Under the pieces are notes generated by a model. The model ran no database searches and was not told where the DNA came from. It saw only the letters and a list, made by a program, of their open reading frames with translations. Source: Lachnospiraceae bacterium (GTDB taxonomy: Bacteria > Bacillota > Clostridia > Lachnospirales > Lachnospiraceae). Taken from it: a stretch of 64,000 nt of DNA. The stretch is from contig JAUNGG010000013.1 of the NCBI GenBank assembly GCA_030524635.1, positions 1 through 64,000 on the forward strand, written 5' to 3'. The translations under genes and the position numbers were made by a program. Positions 19,562 to 29,636 of the stretch are shown piece after piece. How positions within the stretch are numbered: position 1 is the first letter of the stretch; each line of letters starts with the position of its first letter.

Positions 19562-20386
19562 ATGAAAAAACTGATATCCTGGAATGTTAACGGATTGCGG
19601 GCCTGTGTAGGAAAGGGCTTTGTAGATTATATGAAACAGGCGGATGCAGATGTATTCTGCATTCAGGAAAGCAAGCTGCAGGAGGGGCAGATCCAGCTGG
19701 ATCTGCCTGGCTATCATCAATATTGGAACTATGCCCAGAAGAAGGGATATTCCGGAACTGCCATCTTTACTAAGGTGGAACCGGTTTCCGTGACTTATGG
19801 CCTGGGGATCGAGGAACATGACCATGAGGGACGGGTGATCACAGCAGAATTTGCCGATTACTATGTGGTGACCTGCTATACGCCCAATTCCCAGGACGGG
19901 TTAGCCAGACTGGATTACCGGATGACCTGGGAGGATGCCTTCCGCAGCTATTTAAAGAAGCTGGAGGAGAAGAAGCCGGTGGTTTTCTGCGGGGATCTGA
20001 ATGTAGCCCATAAGGAGATCGACCTAAAGAATCCGAAAACCAACCGGAAGAATGCCGGCTTTACCGATGAGGAGAGAGGCAAGTTTACAGAGCTTCTGAA
20101 TGCCGGATTTATCGATACCTTCCGCTACTTTTATCCGGACATGGAGGGAATCTATTCCTGGTGGTCCTACCGTTTTTCTGCCCGTGCCAAGAATGCAGGG
20201 TGGCGCATCGACTATTTCTGTGTTTCGGAGTGCTTAAAGGACAGGCTGGCAGGGGCGGCCATCCATACGGAGGTATTCGGCTCTGATCATTGCCCGGTGG
20301 AGCTGACGCTGCTGGATGAAGAAGACAGCGCAGAAAATGATTCAGCTCATAAGGATGCTGCAGAAGAAAAGGGGAGCGAAGCATGA
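19562..20386 (+). CDS. xth: Exodeoxyribonuclease III
   Basis: A 274-residue endonuclease/exonuclease/phosphatase-fold enzyme for base excision repair (AP endonuclease and 3'-5' exonuclease). Motifs run in order: SWNVNGLRA (Asn ligand), [11 protein letters not shown] (catalytic Glu), [15 protein letters not shown], and [11 protein letters not shown] at the end (catalytic His). The last 20 residues are an acidic/Lys tail outside the fold. Its stop overlaps the ABC-F start by four bases. Confidence 0.93.
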   Translation: MKKLISWNVNGLRACVGKGFVDYMKQADADVFCIQESKLQEGQIQLDLPGYHQYWNYAQKKGYSGTAIFTKVEPVSVTYGLGIEEHDHEGRVITAEFADYYVVTCYTPNSQDGLARLDYRMTWEDAFRSYLKKLEEKKPVVFCGDLNVAHKEIDLKNPKTNRKNAGFTDEERGKFTELLNAGFIDTFRYFYPDMEGIYSWWSYRFSARAKNAGWRIDYFCVSECLKDRLAGAAIHTEVFGSDHCPVELTLLDEEDSAENDSAHKDAAEEKGSEA

Positions 20387-22209
20387 ACCTGATCACCATA
20401 GAGCATTTAACAAAATCATATACCGAGCGGCTGCTGTTTGATGATACCAGCTTTGCCATCAATGAGGGAGAGAAGGTAGGTCTGATCGGCATCAACGGCA
20501 CCGGGAAGTCCACCTTGCTTAGGATTGCAGCTGGATTGGAGGAGCCGGATGAGGGCACTGTGGTGCGGGGGCGGAATCTGGATATCCGCTTTCTCTCCCA
20601 GACACCGGTGTTCCAGGAGGGAGAGACGGTTCTGGAGGCAGTACTCCGGGACAATGAGGGCCATGAGCATGTGTGGGATTTAGAGGCGCAGGCCAAGTCC
20701 ATCTTAAATAAGCTTGGGATCACCGACCACGGTGCCGTGGTGGATACCCTGTCCGGCGGTCAGCGGAAGCGTGTAGCATTGGCCGGTGTCCTTTTGTCCA
20801 CAGCAGATATCCTGGTGCTGGATGAGCCTACCAACCATCTGGACAGTGAGATGGCGGACTGGCTGGAGGAATATTTAAAGAAATTTAAGGGCGCGCTGCT
20901 GATGGTGACCCATGACCGGTATTTTCTGGACAGTGTGACCAACCGGATCGTGGAGCTGGATAAGGGAAAGCTTTACAGCTACCAGACCAATTATGAGGGA
21001 TTTGTGAAGCTGAAGGCAGAGCGGCTGGATATGGCACTGGCCTCAGAGCGGAAGCGTCAGTCGATCCTGCGGGTGGAGTTAGAGTGGATGCAGCGGGGCG
21101 CCAGAGCCCGCTCCACCAAGCAGAAGGCACATATCCAGCGGTATGAATCCCTGCGGGACCAGAAGGCGCCGGAGTTTGATAAGCAGGTGGAACTGGAATC
21201 TCTTTCCAGCCGCCTGGGACGGACTACCGTGGAGGTGGAGGGATTATCCAAAGCCTATGGGGATAAGGTGCTGATCTCTGATTTTACTTACATTTTCCTG
21301 AAAGATGACCGGATCGGCATTATCGGCCCTAACGGGGCGGGCAAATCCACGCTGATGAAAATGATCGCCGGATGGGTGGAGCCGGATTCCGGCACCATTC
21401 AGATTGGGCAGACGGTAAAAATGGGATACTTCTCCCAGGAAAATGAAGAGATGGATCTGTCGAAGCGGGTGATCGATTATATCCGGGATGTGGCAGAGTA
21501 TGTGAAGACGAAGGACGGCAGCGTAAGTGCCAGCCAGATGCTGGAGCGGTTTCTGTTCCCCTCTTCCATGCAGTATACCACCATCGGCAAGCTGTCCGGC
21601 GGTGAGCGGAGAAGGCTTTATCTGCTCCGGATCCTGATGGATGCGCCTAATGTGCTGATGCTGGACGAGCCTACCAACGATCTGGATATCCAGACGCTGA
21701 CCATCCTGGAGGATTATCTGGACAGCTTCCAGGGAATTGTGATTGCCGTGTCCCATGACCGGTATTTCCTGGACCGTGTGGTGCGGCGCATCTTTGCACT
21801 GGAAGGTCAGGGAAAGGTGACGCAGTATGAGGGCGGATTTACCGATTATCAGGCGGCGCTGGCAAGAAAGCAGGCGGAGCTTGAAGAGGCGGCCGGAAAC
21901 CGAGACTCAGGGGCCGGAGATAAGGTGCCCGGCAGCCGCAGCTTTTGGAAGCAGGATGCTCCGAAAAAATTGAAATTCACCTACAAGGAGCAGAAGGAAT
22001 GGGAGACCATCGAGGATGACATGGCTGCCTTGGAGGAGCGGATCGGAGAGCTGGAAGCGGAGATGGAGCAGGCTGCCAGCAGCTACAGCAGGCTGCAGGA
22101 GCTGATAGCGGAAAAGGAAGAGAAGGAGAGCCTTCTGGAGGAAAAAATGGAGCGGTGGATGTATCTGAATGACCTGGCAGAGCAGATCGAGGCGCAAAAG
22201 CAGGGGTAA
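20383..22209 (+). CDS. ABC-F family ATPase, Uup/YdiF type
   Basis: A 608-residue protein with two ABC ATPase domains and no membrane segments. The first has GINGTGKST near residue 38 and [12 protein letters not shown] near 124. The second has GPNGAGKST near 314 and [12 protein letters not shown] near 405. The interdomain linker (about 230-275) is the Arg-rich P-site tRNA interaction motif region with [22 protein letters not shown]-terminal charged coiled coil (from about 550) matches Uup/YdiF-type members. ABC-F proteins act on stalled ribosomes. This is more likely a housekeeping type than an antibiotic-resistance type. Confidence 0.9.
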   Translation: MNLITIEHLTKSYTERLLFDDTSFAINEGEKVGLIGINGTGKSTLLRIAAGLEEPDEGTVVRGRNLDIRFLSQTPVFQEGETVLEAVLRDNEGHEHVWDLEAQAKSILNKLGITDHGAVVDTLSGGQRKRVALAGVLLSTADILVLDEPTNHLDSEMADWLEEYLKKFKGALLMVTHDRYFLDSVTNRIVELDKGKLYSYQTNYEGFVKLKAERLDMALASERKRQSILRVELEWMQRGARARSTKQKAHIQRYESLRDQKAPEFDKQVELESLSSRLGRTTVEVEGLSKAYGDKVLISDFTYIFLKDDRIGIIGPNGAGKSTLMKMIAGWVEPDSGTIQIGQTVKMGYFSQENEEMDLSKRVIDYIRDVAEYVKTKDGSVSASQMLERFLFPSSMQYTTIGKLSGGERRRLYLLRILMDAPNVLMLDEPTNDLDIQTLTILEDYLDSFQGIVIAVSHDRYFLDRVVRRIFALEGQGKVTQYEGGFTDYQAALARKQAELEEAAGNRDSGAGDKVPGSRSFWKQDAPKKLKFTYKEQKEWETIEDDMAALEERIGELEAEMEQAASSYSRLQELIAEKEEKESLLEEKMERWMYLNDLAEQIEAQKQG

Positions 22210-22254
22210 GGCAGATCCCTGCATCAGATAGAAGGACAGAATGATAAAAGATGG

Positions 22255-22280
22255 GAACTGTGAGGGTATTGAGCCATTAC
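22255..22280. repeat. Dispersed palindromic repeat, copy 2
   Basis: GAACTGTGAGGGTATTGAGCC and the following ATTAC match the better preserved copies at 31515 and 49576, with a weakened 3' stem. It lies 46 bases before the GH13-like gene. Confidence 0.45.
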
Positions 22281-22326
22281 AGATTCTGATAGGACACAAT
22301 GTGAGCGGCATAAGAAGGAGAGGGCA

Positions 22327-24405
22327 ATGGAAGACTACAGAGTGATTCAGGATAATCGATGCTACCCGATGGGAACTGTGGCGGTTGAAGAAGGCGTACA
22401 TTTTTCGGTTATATCCCAGGGGGAGAGCTGCAGTCTGGTACTGTATCAGGCAGGCGGGAAAGCTCCTGTAAAGCAGATCCCATTTCCGGAGGAAAACCGG
22501 GTGGGCGATGTGTGGAGCATGACGGTGACCGGAGATTTCCGGGGAATGGAATACTGCTTTGAGCTGGATGGAAAGATGACAGAGGATCCATTTGGAAAGC
22601 ATTTTACAGGCAGAGAGGTTTGGGGAAGTGAAACGCATTTGAATCAGGTGCTCCGTGCATCCATCGTTCAGGAGGAGTATGACTGGGAGACAGACCGGCG
22701 GCCGGAGATCCCCTATGAGGACTGTATCCTTTACCGCATCCATCCAAGGGGTTTTACCCGGCATCCATCCTCTAAGGTGGAAAACCGGGGAACCTTTGCA
22801 GGGATCGCAGAGAAGATTCCGTACTTAAAGGAGCTGGGGATCACCACAGTGGAGCTTCTTCCGGCCGTGGAGTTTCAGGAGGTAATGACAGCACCAGGAA
22901 CATTTCCGGAGAAATCCAGCCAGGAGCTTAAGCCCAGCGGAAAGCTGAATTACTGGGGCTTTGTCCCGGCACTGTACTTTGCGCCGAAGGCATCCTACTG
23001 CTCAGGAAAGGAGAAGCATCCGGAGCGGGAATTTAAGGATCTGGTGAAGGCGCTGCACCGGGCAGGGCTGGAGCTTGTGATGGACTTTTTCTTCACCGGG
23101 CAGGAGGTGGAAACCTTTGTGCTGGAGGTGCTTCGGTTCTGGGCAAGGGAGTATCACGTGGACGGCTTCCATCTGATCGGCTTTCCGCCCTGCAGGCTGA
23201 TCGGCAATGACCCCTACTTAAGCCGGGTGAAGTTGTTTGCCCAGTCCTGGGACGGTGTAAACGGCGGCCGCAATAAGCATCTGGCACGGTACAATGACGG
23301 CTTTGCCATTGACATGAAACGGGTGTTAAAGGGCGATGAGGGCATGGTAAGCAGTCTGGCCTTCCATATCCGGAATAATCCAAAGGAACAGGCCGTGATC
23401 AATTTTATGGCTAATGTGAACGGCTTTACCCTGATGGACAACGTCTGCTACGACCAGAAGCACAATGAGGCCAACGGAGAGAACAATCAGGACGGAACAG
23501 ATTACAACTACTCCTGGAACTGCGGTGTGGAGGGCCCCACCAGAAAGAAAAAGGTGGTGGATATGCGCCGGAAGCTTCTCCGCGATGCCTATCTTCTGAC
23601 CTTCTTAAGCCAGGGAACCCCGCTTCTGATGGCCGGTGATGAGTTTGGAAATACTCAGAACGGAAACAACAATGCCTACTGCCAGGACAATGAGATCTCC
23701 TGGCTGAACTGGAATCTGACAGAGACCAACCGGGATCTGCTGGAATTCGTGAAGGCAGTGATCCGCTTCCGCAAGGCTCACCCTATGTTCCATATGCCTC
23801 AGGAGCCGAAGATCATGGATTATTTATCCTGCGGCCAGCCGGATGTATCCTACCATGGCGTGAAGGCATGGTGCCCGGAGTTTGAAAGCTTCCGCCGCCA
23901 GCTGGGGATTCTGTACTGCGGCAAATATGGAAAGCTGCCGGATGGAACTTGTGACGACTATTTCTTCGTGGTCTACAACCTGCACTGGGAGCCCCATGAA
24001 TTCTCACTGCCAAACCTTCCAAAAGGCCGCTACTGGCACATTGCCATAGATACAGATGCCAAGGCGGTAAACGGCATCTACCCGGCAGGAGAAGAGCCTT
24101 TCTTAGAGAAGCAGAAGCTTTACCTGGTAGAGCCCCGGACGATCATGGTCTTTGTGGGCAAGGCTGCATCCCCTGAAATTCTTGCCAGACTGGAGGAGCA
24201 GGAGCGTCAGCGGGCAGCAGAGGAGAAGGAGAGGAAGGAAAAGGAGAAGCGGAGGAAGGCGGAAAACGCCAAGAAACGGCCGAAGGCGAAGGGAGAAGCA
24301 AAGATTAAGGAAGAAGCCGGGCAAAAGGCAGAAGCTGCAGAAACCAGGGAAACAACGGAAGCGGCAGAAGTCAAGGGAAAAGCAGAAGCTGGCGAACAGG
24401 AGTAA
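22327..24405 (+). CDS. GH13_11 (isoamylase/GlgX-like) homologue lacking catalytic residues
   Basis: A 692-residue protein with an N-terminal CBM48-like region (about 10-110), a GH13 barrel like that of glycogen debranching enzymes (about 130-560), and a 75-residue Lys/Glu/Ala-rich tail. Family landmarks are clear (NYWGFVPALYFAPKASY, KHNEANGENNQDGTDYNYSW, GTPLLMAGDEFGNTQNGNNNAYCQDNEISW). All four catalytic regions are changed: region I ends FFFTGQ instead of NH, region II is DGFHLIGF instead of GFRxD, region III is AQSWD instead of AEPWD, and region IV is NVNGF instead of AHDGF. The fold is probably kept but hydrolysis is not, so a glycan-binding or regulatory role is inferred. AAGGAGAGGGCA precedes the ATG. 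Confidence 0.85.
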   Translation: MEDYRVIQDNRCYPMGTVAVEEGVHFSVISQGESCSLVLYQAGGKAPVKQIPFPEENRVGDVWSMTVTGDFRGMEYCFELDGKMTEDPFGKHFTGREVWGSETHLNQVLRASIVQEEYDWETDRRPEIPYEDCILYRIHPRGFTRHPSSKVENRGTFAGIAEKIPYLKELGITTVELLPAVEFQEVMTAPGTFPEKSSQELKPSGKLNYWGFVPALYFAPKASYCSGKEKHPEREFKDLVKALHRAGLELVMDFFFTGQEVETFVLEVLRFWAREYHVDGFHLIGFPPCRLIGNDPYLSRVKLFAQSWDGVNGGRNKHLARYNDGFAIDMKRVLKGDEGMVSSLAFHIRNNPKEQAVINFMANVNGFTLMDNVCYDQKHNEANGENNQDGTDYNYSWNCGVEGPTRKKKVVDMRRKLLRDAYLLTFLSQGTPLLMAGDEFGNTQNGNNNAYCQDNEISWLNWNLTETNRDLLEFVKAVIRFRKAHPMFHMPQEPKIMDYLSCGQPDVSYHGVKAWCPEFESFRRQLGILYCGKYGKLPDGTCDDYFFVVYNLHWEPHEFSLPNLPKGRYWHIAIDTDAKAVNGIYPAGEEPFLEKQKLYLVEPRTIMVFVGKAASPEILARLEEQERQRAAEEKERKEKEKRRKAENAKKRPKAKGEAKIKEEAGQKAEAAETRETTEAAEVKGKAEAGEQE

Positions 24406-24436
24406 GTTAAACAACCAATAATAACAACAAGAAAAG

Positions 24437-24474
24437 AAAATGCGCGGAAGCCTTTCCAGGCAGCCGCGCATTTT
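24437..24474. terminator. Bidirectional terminator between the GH13 homologue and luxS
   Basis: AAAATGCGCGG (24437-24447) pairs perfectly with CCGCGCATTTT (24464-24474). Flanking A and T runs allow it to work for both convergent genes. Confidence 0.88.
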
Positions 24475-24550
24475 CTTGATTCAATATGTCACTCAATCAG
24501 TCGTTTCCTCTGCAGATGGCGCGTTATTAAAAGCTTGTCCTGACAGCATG

Positions 24551-25030
24551 TTATTCCGGGTAAACCAGCCGCTCCTCTGTAATGGATTGAAGAACTTCTT
24601 TCAGATACCGGTCGGCCAGGTACTTTGCCATGGGCAGATTCATATCCAGATAATTTCCGCAGTCCCTTGCCGCAGCCCCAGGCACCTGCCCTTCAAAATC
24701 ACGGATAAAGGAAAACATTTCCTTCATCAGCGGAACCATATCTCTGGATTCATAGTCCCCGTTCAATAAAAGATAAAATCCTGTCCGGCATCCCATAGGA
24801 CCGAAATAAAGCACCTTATGGCCAAACAGCGGATGGTTGCGGAGAAACGTGGCCCCCAGATGCTCAATGGTATGCACCTCTGCTGTATTCATGACCGGTT
24901 CGTAATTGGGACGAGTCATACGAATGTCAAATGTGGTAATAACCGCATCCCCAGCCTGATCCTTTCTGGAAACATAAATTCCAGGAAGCAAAGATAAATG
25001 ATTAATGGTAAAACTGGTAATCTTTTCCAT
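24551..25030 (-). CDS. luxS: S-ribosylhomocysteine lyase (LuxS)
   Basis: A 159-residue metalloenzyme that splits S-ribosylhomocysteine into homocysteine and DPD, the AI-2 precursor, in the activated methyl cycle. Metal ligands H53 and H57 lie in HTIEH and C124 in RDCGN; the catalytic cysteine is C81 in PMGCRTGF. The start at 25030 (MEKITSFTINH) matches the family N-terminus and has AAAGGA upstream; the longer open frame to 25129 is not coding. It is convergent to the GH13-like gene and divergent from the P-type ATPase. Confidence 0.96.
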   Translation of the reverse strand: MEKITSFTINHLSLLPGIYVSRKDQAGDAVITTFDIRMTRPNYEPVMNTAEVHTIEHLGATFLRNHPLFGHKVLYFGPMGCRTGFYLLLNGDYESRDMVPLMKEMFSFIRDFEGQVPGAAARDCGNYLDMNLPMAKYLADRYLKEVLQSITEERLVYPE

Positions 25031-25064
25031 ACTAAAATCCTTTCTGAAATACGATAACACCCAC

Positions 25065-25093
25065 ATTATATCATACCACATCCAAAAGGAAAA
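25065..25093 (-). promoter_or_regulatory. luxS promoter with extended -10
   Basis: On the minus strand TGATATAAT gives an extended -10 (TATAAT at 25070-25065). The region 17 bases upstream (TTTTCC) is a poor -35. Confidence 0.55.
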
Positions 25094-25226
25094 GCCAAAT
25101 CTTTTGTTCTGAATTCGTCCCACCTCCAATATGTATGATATCAGGATGAAAGGCGGAAATCCGATGCAAGCCTGCTTGCAAGAGGATTTTTGAACTTGGA
25201 ACCCGCCAAAAACAGGAATAAGCAGA

Positions 25227-27929
25227 ATGGAAACAGCAGCAAAAGGAAAGGCGGTGCTTGAAATGGAATGGTTTCGAATCCCATCAGGTCAGACACTGGA
25301 AGAATTAGGAAGCAGCCGCCAGGGACTTTCCCACCAGGAAGCGGCAGTACGGCTGATCAAGTATGGAAAAAATGTGCTTCAGGAAAGGCAGAAGAAAGCC
25401 TGGTGGCAGGTGTTCCTGGAACAGTTTCAGGATCTTCTGGTGTGGATCCTGATTGCTGCGGCTATTGTTTCGGCCCTTACCGATAATGGAGAAAGCTCTC
25501 TGGTCATTGGGGCGGTGCTCCTTCTCAATGCAGTTCTGGGGACGGCGGAGCATCAGAAGGCAGAAAAATCCCTGGAAAGCTTAAGGGCGCTTTCAGCACC
25601 GGAGGCAGAGGTGATCCGGGAGGGAAGGCGGGAAAAAATCCCGGCAGAGGAGGTGGTACCTGGAGACATTCTGGTTCTGGAGGCAGGAGATCTGGCAGCG
25701 GCGGACGGCAGGCTTCTGGAAGCGGTGGAGCTTCGGGTCAATGAAAGCTCTCTTACCGGGGAGGCGGCAGAGGTGGAGAAGGGGACAATTCCGCTGAAAG
25801 GTGCAGAGATTCCCCTGGCAGCCCGGAATAATATGATATTTTCCGGTTCTCTGGTAACAGGCGGCAGGGGGCTTGCAGTGGTTACTGCCGTGGGGATGGA
25901 CACGGAGATCGGAAGGATTGCGGATCTGATGAATGCCACCGAGGAAAAGCGGACGCCCCTTGAGGTCAGCCTGGATGCTTTCTCCGGAAAGCTGGCAGCA
26001 GGGATCCTGGCAGTCTGTGTGATGGTGTTCTGGCTGGATATCTACCGGGGGGAGCCTCTGCTGGATGCAGTTATGTTTGCCGTGGCCCTGGCAGTAGCTG
26101 CGATTCCTGAGGCATTAGGCTCCATTGTAACCATTGTCCAGGCCATGGGGACCCAGAAGATGGCACGGGAGCATGCCATTATTAAGGAGCTGAAGGCGGT
26201 GGAAAGCCTGGGCTGCGTTTCTGTAATCTGCACCGATAAGACGGGAACCCTGACGCAAAACCGGATGGAGGCAGAGGAGATCTTTTATGATTTTCAGACA
26301 GAAGGGATTGGGTCAGAAAAGGGGAAGGCAGATGGAAGGGAGCTTTTGTGGCGGACGGCTCTGCTGGCGAACAATTCCTCCGGCGAGAGCGGGGAACCTA
26401 CGGAGCAGGCTCTCTGCCGCGGCGGGGAAGCCGCAGGGGTGAGAGGCTCCCAGTTAGAGCGCCGGTATCTGCGGAAAGGGGAGATTCCCTTTGATTCCAG
26501 GAGAAAGCGAATGAGTGTGTGCTGTCTGGACCGGGAAACCGGGAGAGAGGAGATCTACGCAAAGGGAGCGCTGGAGGCGCTGCTGCCCTGCTGTGACCGG
26601 ATTTTTGATCGGGGACGGATTCGGGAGCTGACAGGGGAGGACAGGAACCGGCTGAAGGAGGCAAATCAGCGCTGGAGTTCAGAAGGAATGCGGGTGCTGG
26701 CATTCGCCTGCCGGATTCTGGACGGCAGCGGGGCAGAGAGAACAGAACGGCCATCTTTTATAAAGGATTGGGAGCAGGGGCTGATCTTTGTTGGAATGGC
26801 GGCCCTAACCGATCCGCTGCGCCCGGAGACGAAGGCAGCCGTGGCAGCAGCCAGGGAAGCGGGAATCCGGCCGGTGATGATCACCGGCGATCATCCGGTG
26901 ACAGCATCATCGATTGCACGAAAGGCGGGGATTCTTAAGCCAGGCGGCCTTACCATCACCGGGCCGGAGCTGGACCGGATGGGGGAGAAGGAGCTGGCAG
27001 AGAAGCTGGAGCAGATCGCAGTTTACGCCAGAGTGTCACCGGAGCATAAGCTGCGGATCGTGGAGGCATGGCAGCGAAAGGGGAGGATCACAGCCATGAC
27101 CGGAGACGGGGTCAATGACGCACCTGCCTTGAAAAAGGCAGATATTGGAATTGCCATGGGCCGCTCGGGAACGGAGGTGTCAAAGGATGCAGCGGCAATG
27201 ATCCTGGCAGATGACAATTTTGCAACCATCATCAAGGCGGTTTCTAACGGAAGAAATGTGTACCGGAATATTAAAAATGCCATTGGGTTTCTCCTGTCCG
27301 GAAATATGGCCGGAATATTCTGCGTCCTTTATGCATCCCTGGCGGCGCTTCCCATGCCCTTTCTTCCGGTGCACCTTTTGTTTATCAACCTGGTCACAGA
27401 CTCCCTGCCGGCTCTTGCCATCGGAATGGAGCCGCCGGAGGAAGGCCTGTTAAAGCAGCCGCCCAGAAGCGGAAAGGAAGGGATCCTGACGGTCAACTTT
27501 GTGAAGGATCTGCTGGTGCAGGGATTTTTAATCGCAATTTGTACCATGGCAGCCTTCCGGATGGGGTGGGCCAGCAAAGCTGGACCGGGAATGGGCCTTG
27601 GCCCTGGCGGAGAGCTGGCTCGTGACCCGGAGGCAGTGGCAAGCACCATGGCATTTACCACGCTGACCCTGGCAAGGCTGTTTCATGGCTTTAACTGCCG
27701 CAGCGCACACTCGATCCTGCGGCTGGGATTTAGCAGCAATCTGTACAGTGTAATGGCCTTTGAGGCCGGTGTACTGCTTCTGGCGGCCGTTCTGTTCGTA
27801 CCTGGCTTGCAGACGCTGTTTGCTGCGGCCGACCTGCGGTCCTACGAGATCGCAGCGGTTATGATCTGCGCACTGATCCCAACCATACTGATCCAGGCGC
27901 AGAAGATATTGAGAGAGGGCCGTACCTGA
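25227..27929 (+). CDS. P-type cation-transporting ATPase, Ca2+ type (IIA)
   Basis: A 900-residue P-type ATPase. An N-terminal cation ATPase segment (about 15-75) leads to paired membrane helices, the actuator domain with NESSLTGEA (TGE motif), and M4 with IPEALGSIVTIV, where IPEAL gives a Ca2+ ligand. The phosphorylated Asp is D337 in CTDKTGTLTQNRM. The nucleotide-binding domain, TGDGVNDAPALKKADIG, and six C-terminal helices follow. It most resembles bacterial Ca2+ exporters, but Mn2+ or another divalent ion cannot be excluded. It is monocistronic, with a terminator overlapping its stop. Confidence 0.88.
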   Translation: METAAKGKAVLEMEWFRIPSGQTLEELGSSRQGLSHQEAAVRLIKYGKNVLQERQKKAWWQVFLEQFQDLLVWILIAAAIVSALTDNGESSLVIGAVLLLNAVLGTAEHQKAEKSLESLRALSAPEAEVIREGRREKIPAEEVVPGDILVLEAGDLAAADGRLLEAVELRVNESSLTGEAAEVEKGTIPLKGAEIPLAARNNMIFSGSLVTGGRGLAVVTAVGMDTEIGRIADLMNATEEKRTPLEVSLDAFSGKLAAGILAVCVMVFWLDIYRGEPLLDAVMFAVALAVAAIPEALGSIVTIVQAMGTQKMAREHAIIKELKAVESLGCVSVICTDKTGTLTQNRMEAEEIFYDFQTEGIGSEKGKADGRELLWRTALLANNSSGESGEPTEQALCRGGEAAGVRGSQLERRYLRKGEIPFDSRRKRMSVCCLDRETGREEIYAKGALEALLPCCDRIFDRGRIRELTGEDRNRLKEANQRWSSEGMRVLAFACRILDGSGAERTERPSFIKDWEQGLIFVGMAALTDPLRPETKAAVAAAREAGIRPVMITGDHPVTASSIARKAGILKPGGLTITGPELDRMGEKELAEKLEQIAVYARVSPEHKLRIVEAWQRKGRITAMTGDGVNDAPALKKADIGIAMGRSGTEVSKDAAAMILADDNFATIIKAVSNGRNVYRNIKNAIGFLLSGNMAGIFCVLYASLAALPMPFLPVHLLFINLVTDSLPALAIGMEPPEEGLLKQPPRSGKEGILTVNFVKDLLVQGFLIAICTMAAFRMGWASKAGPGMGLGPGGELARDPEAVASTMAFTTLTLARLFHGFNCRSAHSILRLGFSSNLYSVMAFEAGVLLLAAVLFVPGLQTLFAAADLRSYEIAAVMICALIPTILIQAQKILREGRT

Positions 27930-27950
27930 TGGACGGTCCTTTATTTTATT
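27917..27950 (+). terminator. Terminator overlapping the ATPase stop codon
   Basis: GGGCCGT (27917-27923) pairs with ACGGTCC (27933-27939) with one wobble, followed by TTTATTTTATT. The stem starts inside the last codons of the gene. Confidence 0.6.
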
Positions 27951-28066
27951 CCGGGAACCCTTCCGTGAAAGGACAGTTTCTCCATCCGTTTCTGTTGTAT
28001 GGATAAAATGGCAGAACAGTGGGAATGATAGGGAAGCGCAGAGAAAAATACAGGAGGTCTTATCGT

Positions 28067-29095
28067 ATGAGGAAAACGTTGACACGGACATGGATCCTGG
28101 TGTGTGGGGCTGCTTTCATGTGCTGGGCATTGACTGGCTGTGTCGGCAGCCAGGACAGGAAAATCGTCCGGATCGGCCACAATCAGTCTACCAATCATCC
28201 GACTCACATAGCATTGACGGCATTCCAGGATTTTATTAACGAAAAGCTGGGGGACCGGTATGTGGTGGAGGTATATCCCAGTGAGCTGTTAGGCTCGCAG
28301 ACAGATATGGTCCAGCTGACGCAGACGGGAGCCATTGATTTCTGTGTGGCAAGCAATGCGATCCTGGAAACCTTCAGCAAAAACTATGAGATTTTCAATC
28401 TGCCTTACCTGTTTGCCAGCACAGAAGCCTATCATCATGTAATGGATGATGCGGCGGTGACCGGGCCTATTTTTGACTCCACGGTAAAGGCAGGTTTTAC
28501 GGCAGTGACCTGGCTGGATGCCGGCACCAGGAACTTTTATACCCTGAACCGTCCCATTGAGAGTCCGGCAGATCTGAAGGGACTTAAGATTCGTGTACAG
28601 CAGTCGCCCACAAACATCGAGATGATGCGGCTGTTAGGCGGCTCGGCCACGCCGATGGGGTTCGGAGAGGTATATACTGCACTTCAGTCTGGTATTATCG
28701 ATGGAGCGGAGAATAATGAAATGGCATTGACGGACAATGGACATGGTGATGTTTGTAAATACTATTCCTATGATATGCACCAGATGGTGCCGGATATCCT
28801 GATTGGAAACAACGCATTTATGGAAGGATTGTCTGAGGAAGAACGGGCGATATTTGAGGAGGGCTTTCAGATCGTGAATCAGGTAGAGCGGGAGGAATGG
28901 ATCAAGGCCGTGGAAGGCGCCAAGGAGCGCTCCGCCAGGGAGCAGCAGGTGAACTTTATTTACCCGGATCAAAAACCCTTTGTAGAAGCCTGCCTGCCTC
29001 TTCATGACAAGGTTTTAAGCAATAATACGGCGTTGCAGCCGATCTATGATGCAATTCAGGTCTATAATCAATTATATCCTGCGGCGGCAGAGTAG
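28067..29095 (+). CDS. dctP: TRAP transporter substrate-binding lipoprotein (DctP family)
   Basis: A 342-residue extracytoplasmic solute receptor with a lipoprotein signal (MRKTLTRTWILVCGAAFMCW, then LTGC as lipobox). The DctP fold is shown by TNHPTHIALTAFQDFINEKLG, GTRNFYTLNRPIESPADLKG and KIRVQQSPTNIEMMRLLGGS; the arginine of KIRVQQS is the usual carboxylate-binding residue. The ligand is therefore probably an organic acid such as a C4-dicarboxylate or sugar acid. AGGAGG at 28052-28057 supports the start at 28067 rather than the longer frame from 28019. It is the first gene of dctPQM. Confidence 0.9.
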   Translation: MRKTLTRTWILVCGAAFMCWALTGCVGSQDRKIVRIGHNQSTNHPTHIALTAFQDFINEKLGDRYVVEVYPSELLGSQTDMVQLTQTGAIDFCVASNAILETFSKNYEIFNLPYLFASTEAYHHVMDDAAVTGPIFDSTVKAGFTAVTWLDAGTRNFYTLNRPIESPADLKGLKIRVQQSPTNIEMMRLLGGSATPMGFGEVYTALQSGIIDGAENNEMALTDNGHGDVCKYYSYDMHQMVPDILIGNNAFMEGLSEEERAIFEEGFQIVNQVEREEWIKAVEGAKERSAREQQVNFIYPDQKPFVEACLPLHDKVLSNNTALQPIYDAIQVYNQLYPAAAE

Positions 29096-29108
29096 GAGGA
29101 GAGAATAC

Positions 29109-29633
29109 ATGAAGCAGTTTCGAAATCGATTGACACAAATATTACAGGCTCTTGCCGGAATCAGCTTCCTGGCCATGGTGGTCCTGACCTGCTGGCAGGT
29201 ATTGACCCGGTATGTGCTGCAGAATCCATCATCCTGGTCCGAGGAGCTGGTTTCCTACCTGTTTGCCTGGATGGCTTTGCTGGGAGCCAGTCTGATCACC
29301 AGTGAGCGAGGCCACATGAATATCCCGGCAGTGGTGGAGCGGATGCCTGGCGGCGTTAAGACAGGCTTTTCCATCTTCGCGGAGGTGGTGGCTTTTATCT
29401 TTTCTGCAGTTATCCTGCTGTACGGCGGCGTGCAGATCACCAGCCTGGCTATGGGGCAGATGACCTCCTCCCTGGGAATTGCTATTGGTGTATTTTATGT
29501 GGTGCTTCCGGTCTGCGGTATTTTAAACATGGTGTTTACCGCCATGAACATATACGATATCCGGAAGGGTAATATTCCAGTGCTGCCAGGTGAGGAAAAT
29601 CAGGCAGAAAATCTGGAAAAGGGGGAGGCGTAA
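29109..29633 (+). CDS. dctQ: TRAP transporter small permease (DctQ family)
   Basis: A 174-residue protein with four membrane helices, the small subunit of a TRAP transporter. It contains the family pattern WQVLTRYVLQNPSSWSEELVSYLF. It joins DctM in the membrane to accept substrate from the receptor, driven by a sodium or proton gradient. AGGAGGAGAG just before the ATG at 29109 fixes the start. It lies 13 bases after dctP and is nearly contiguous with dctM. Confidence 0.9.
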   Translation: MKQFRNRLTQILQALAGISFLAMVVLTCWQVLTRYVLQNPSSWSEELVSYLFAWMALLGASLITSERGHMNIPAVVERMPGGVKTGFSIFAEVVAFIFSAVILLYGGVQITSLAMGQMTSSLGIAIGVFYVVLPVCGILNMVFTAMNIYDIRKGNIPVLPGEENQAENLEKGEA

Positions 29634-29636
29634 GTG

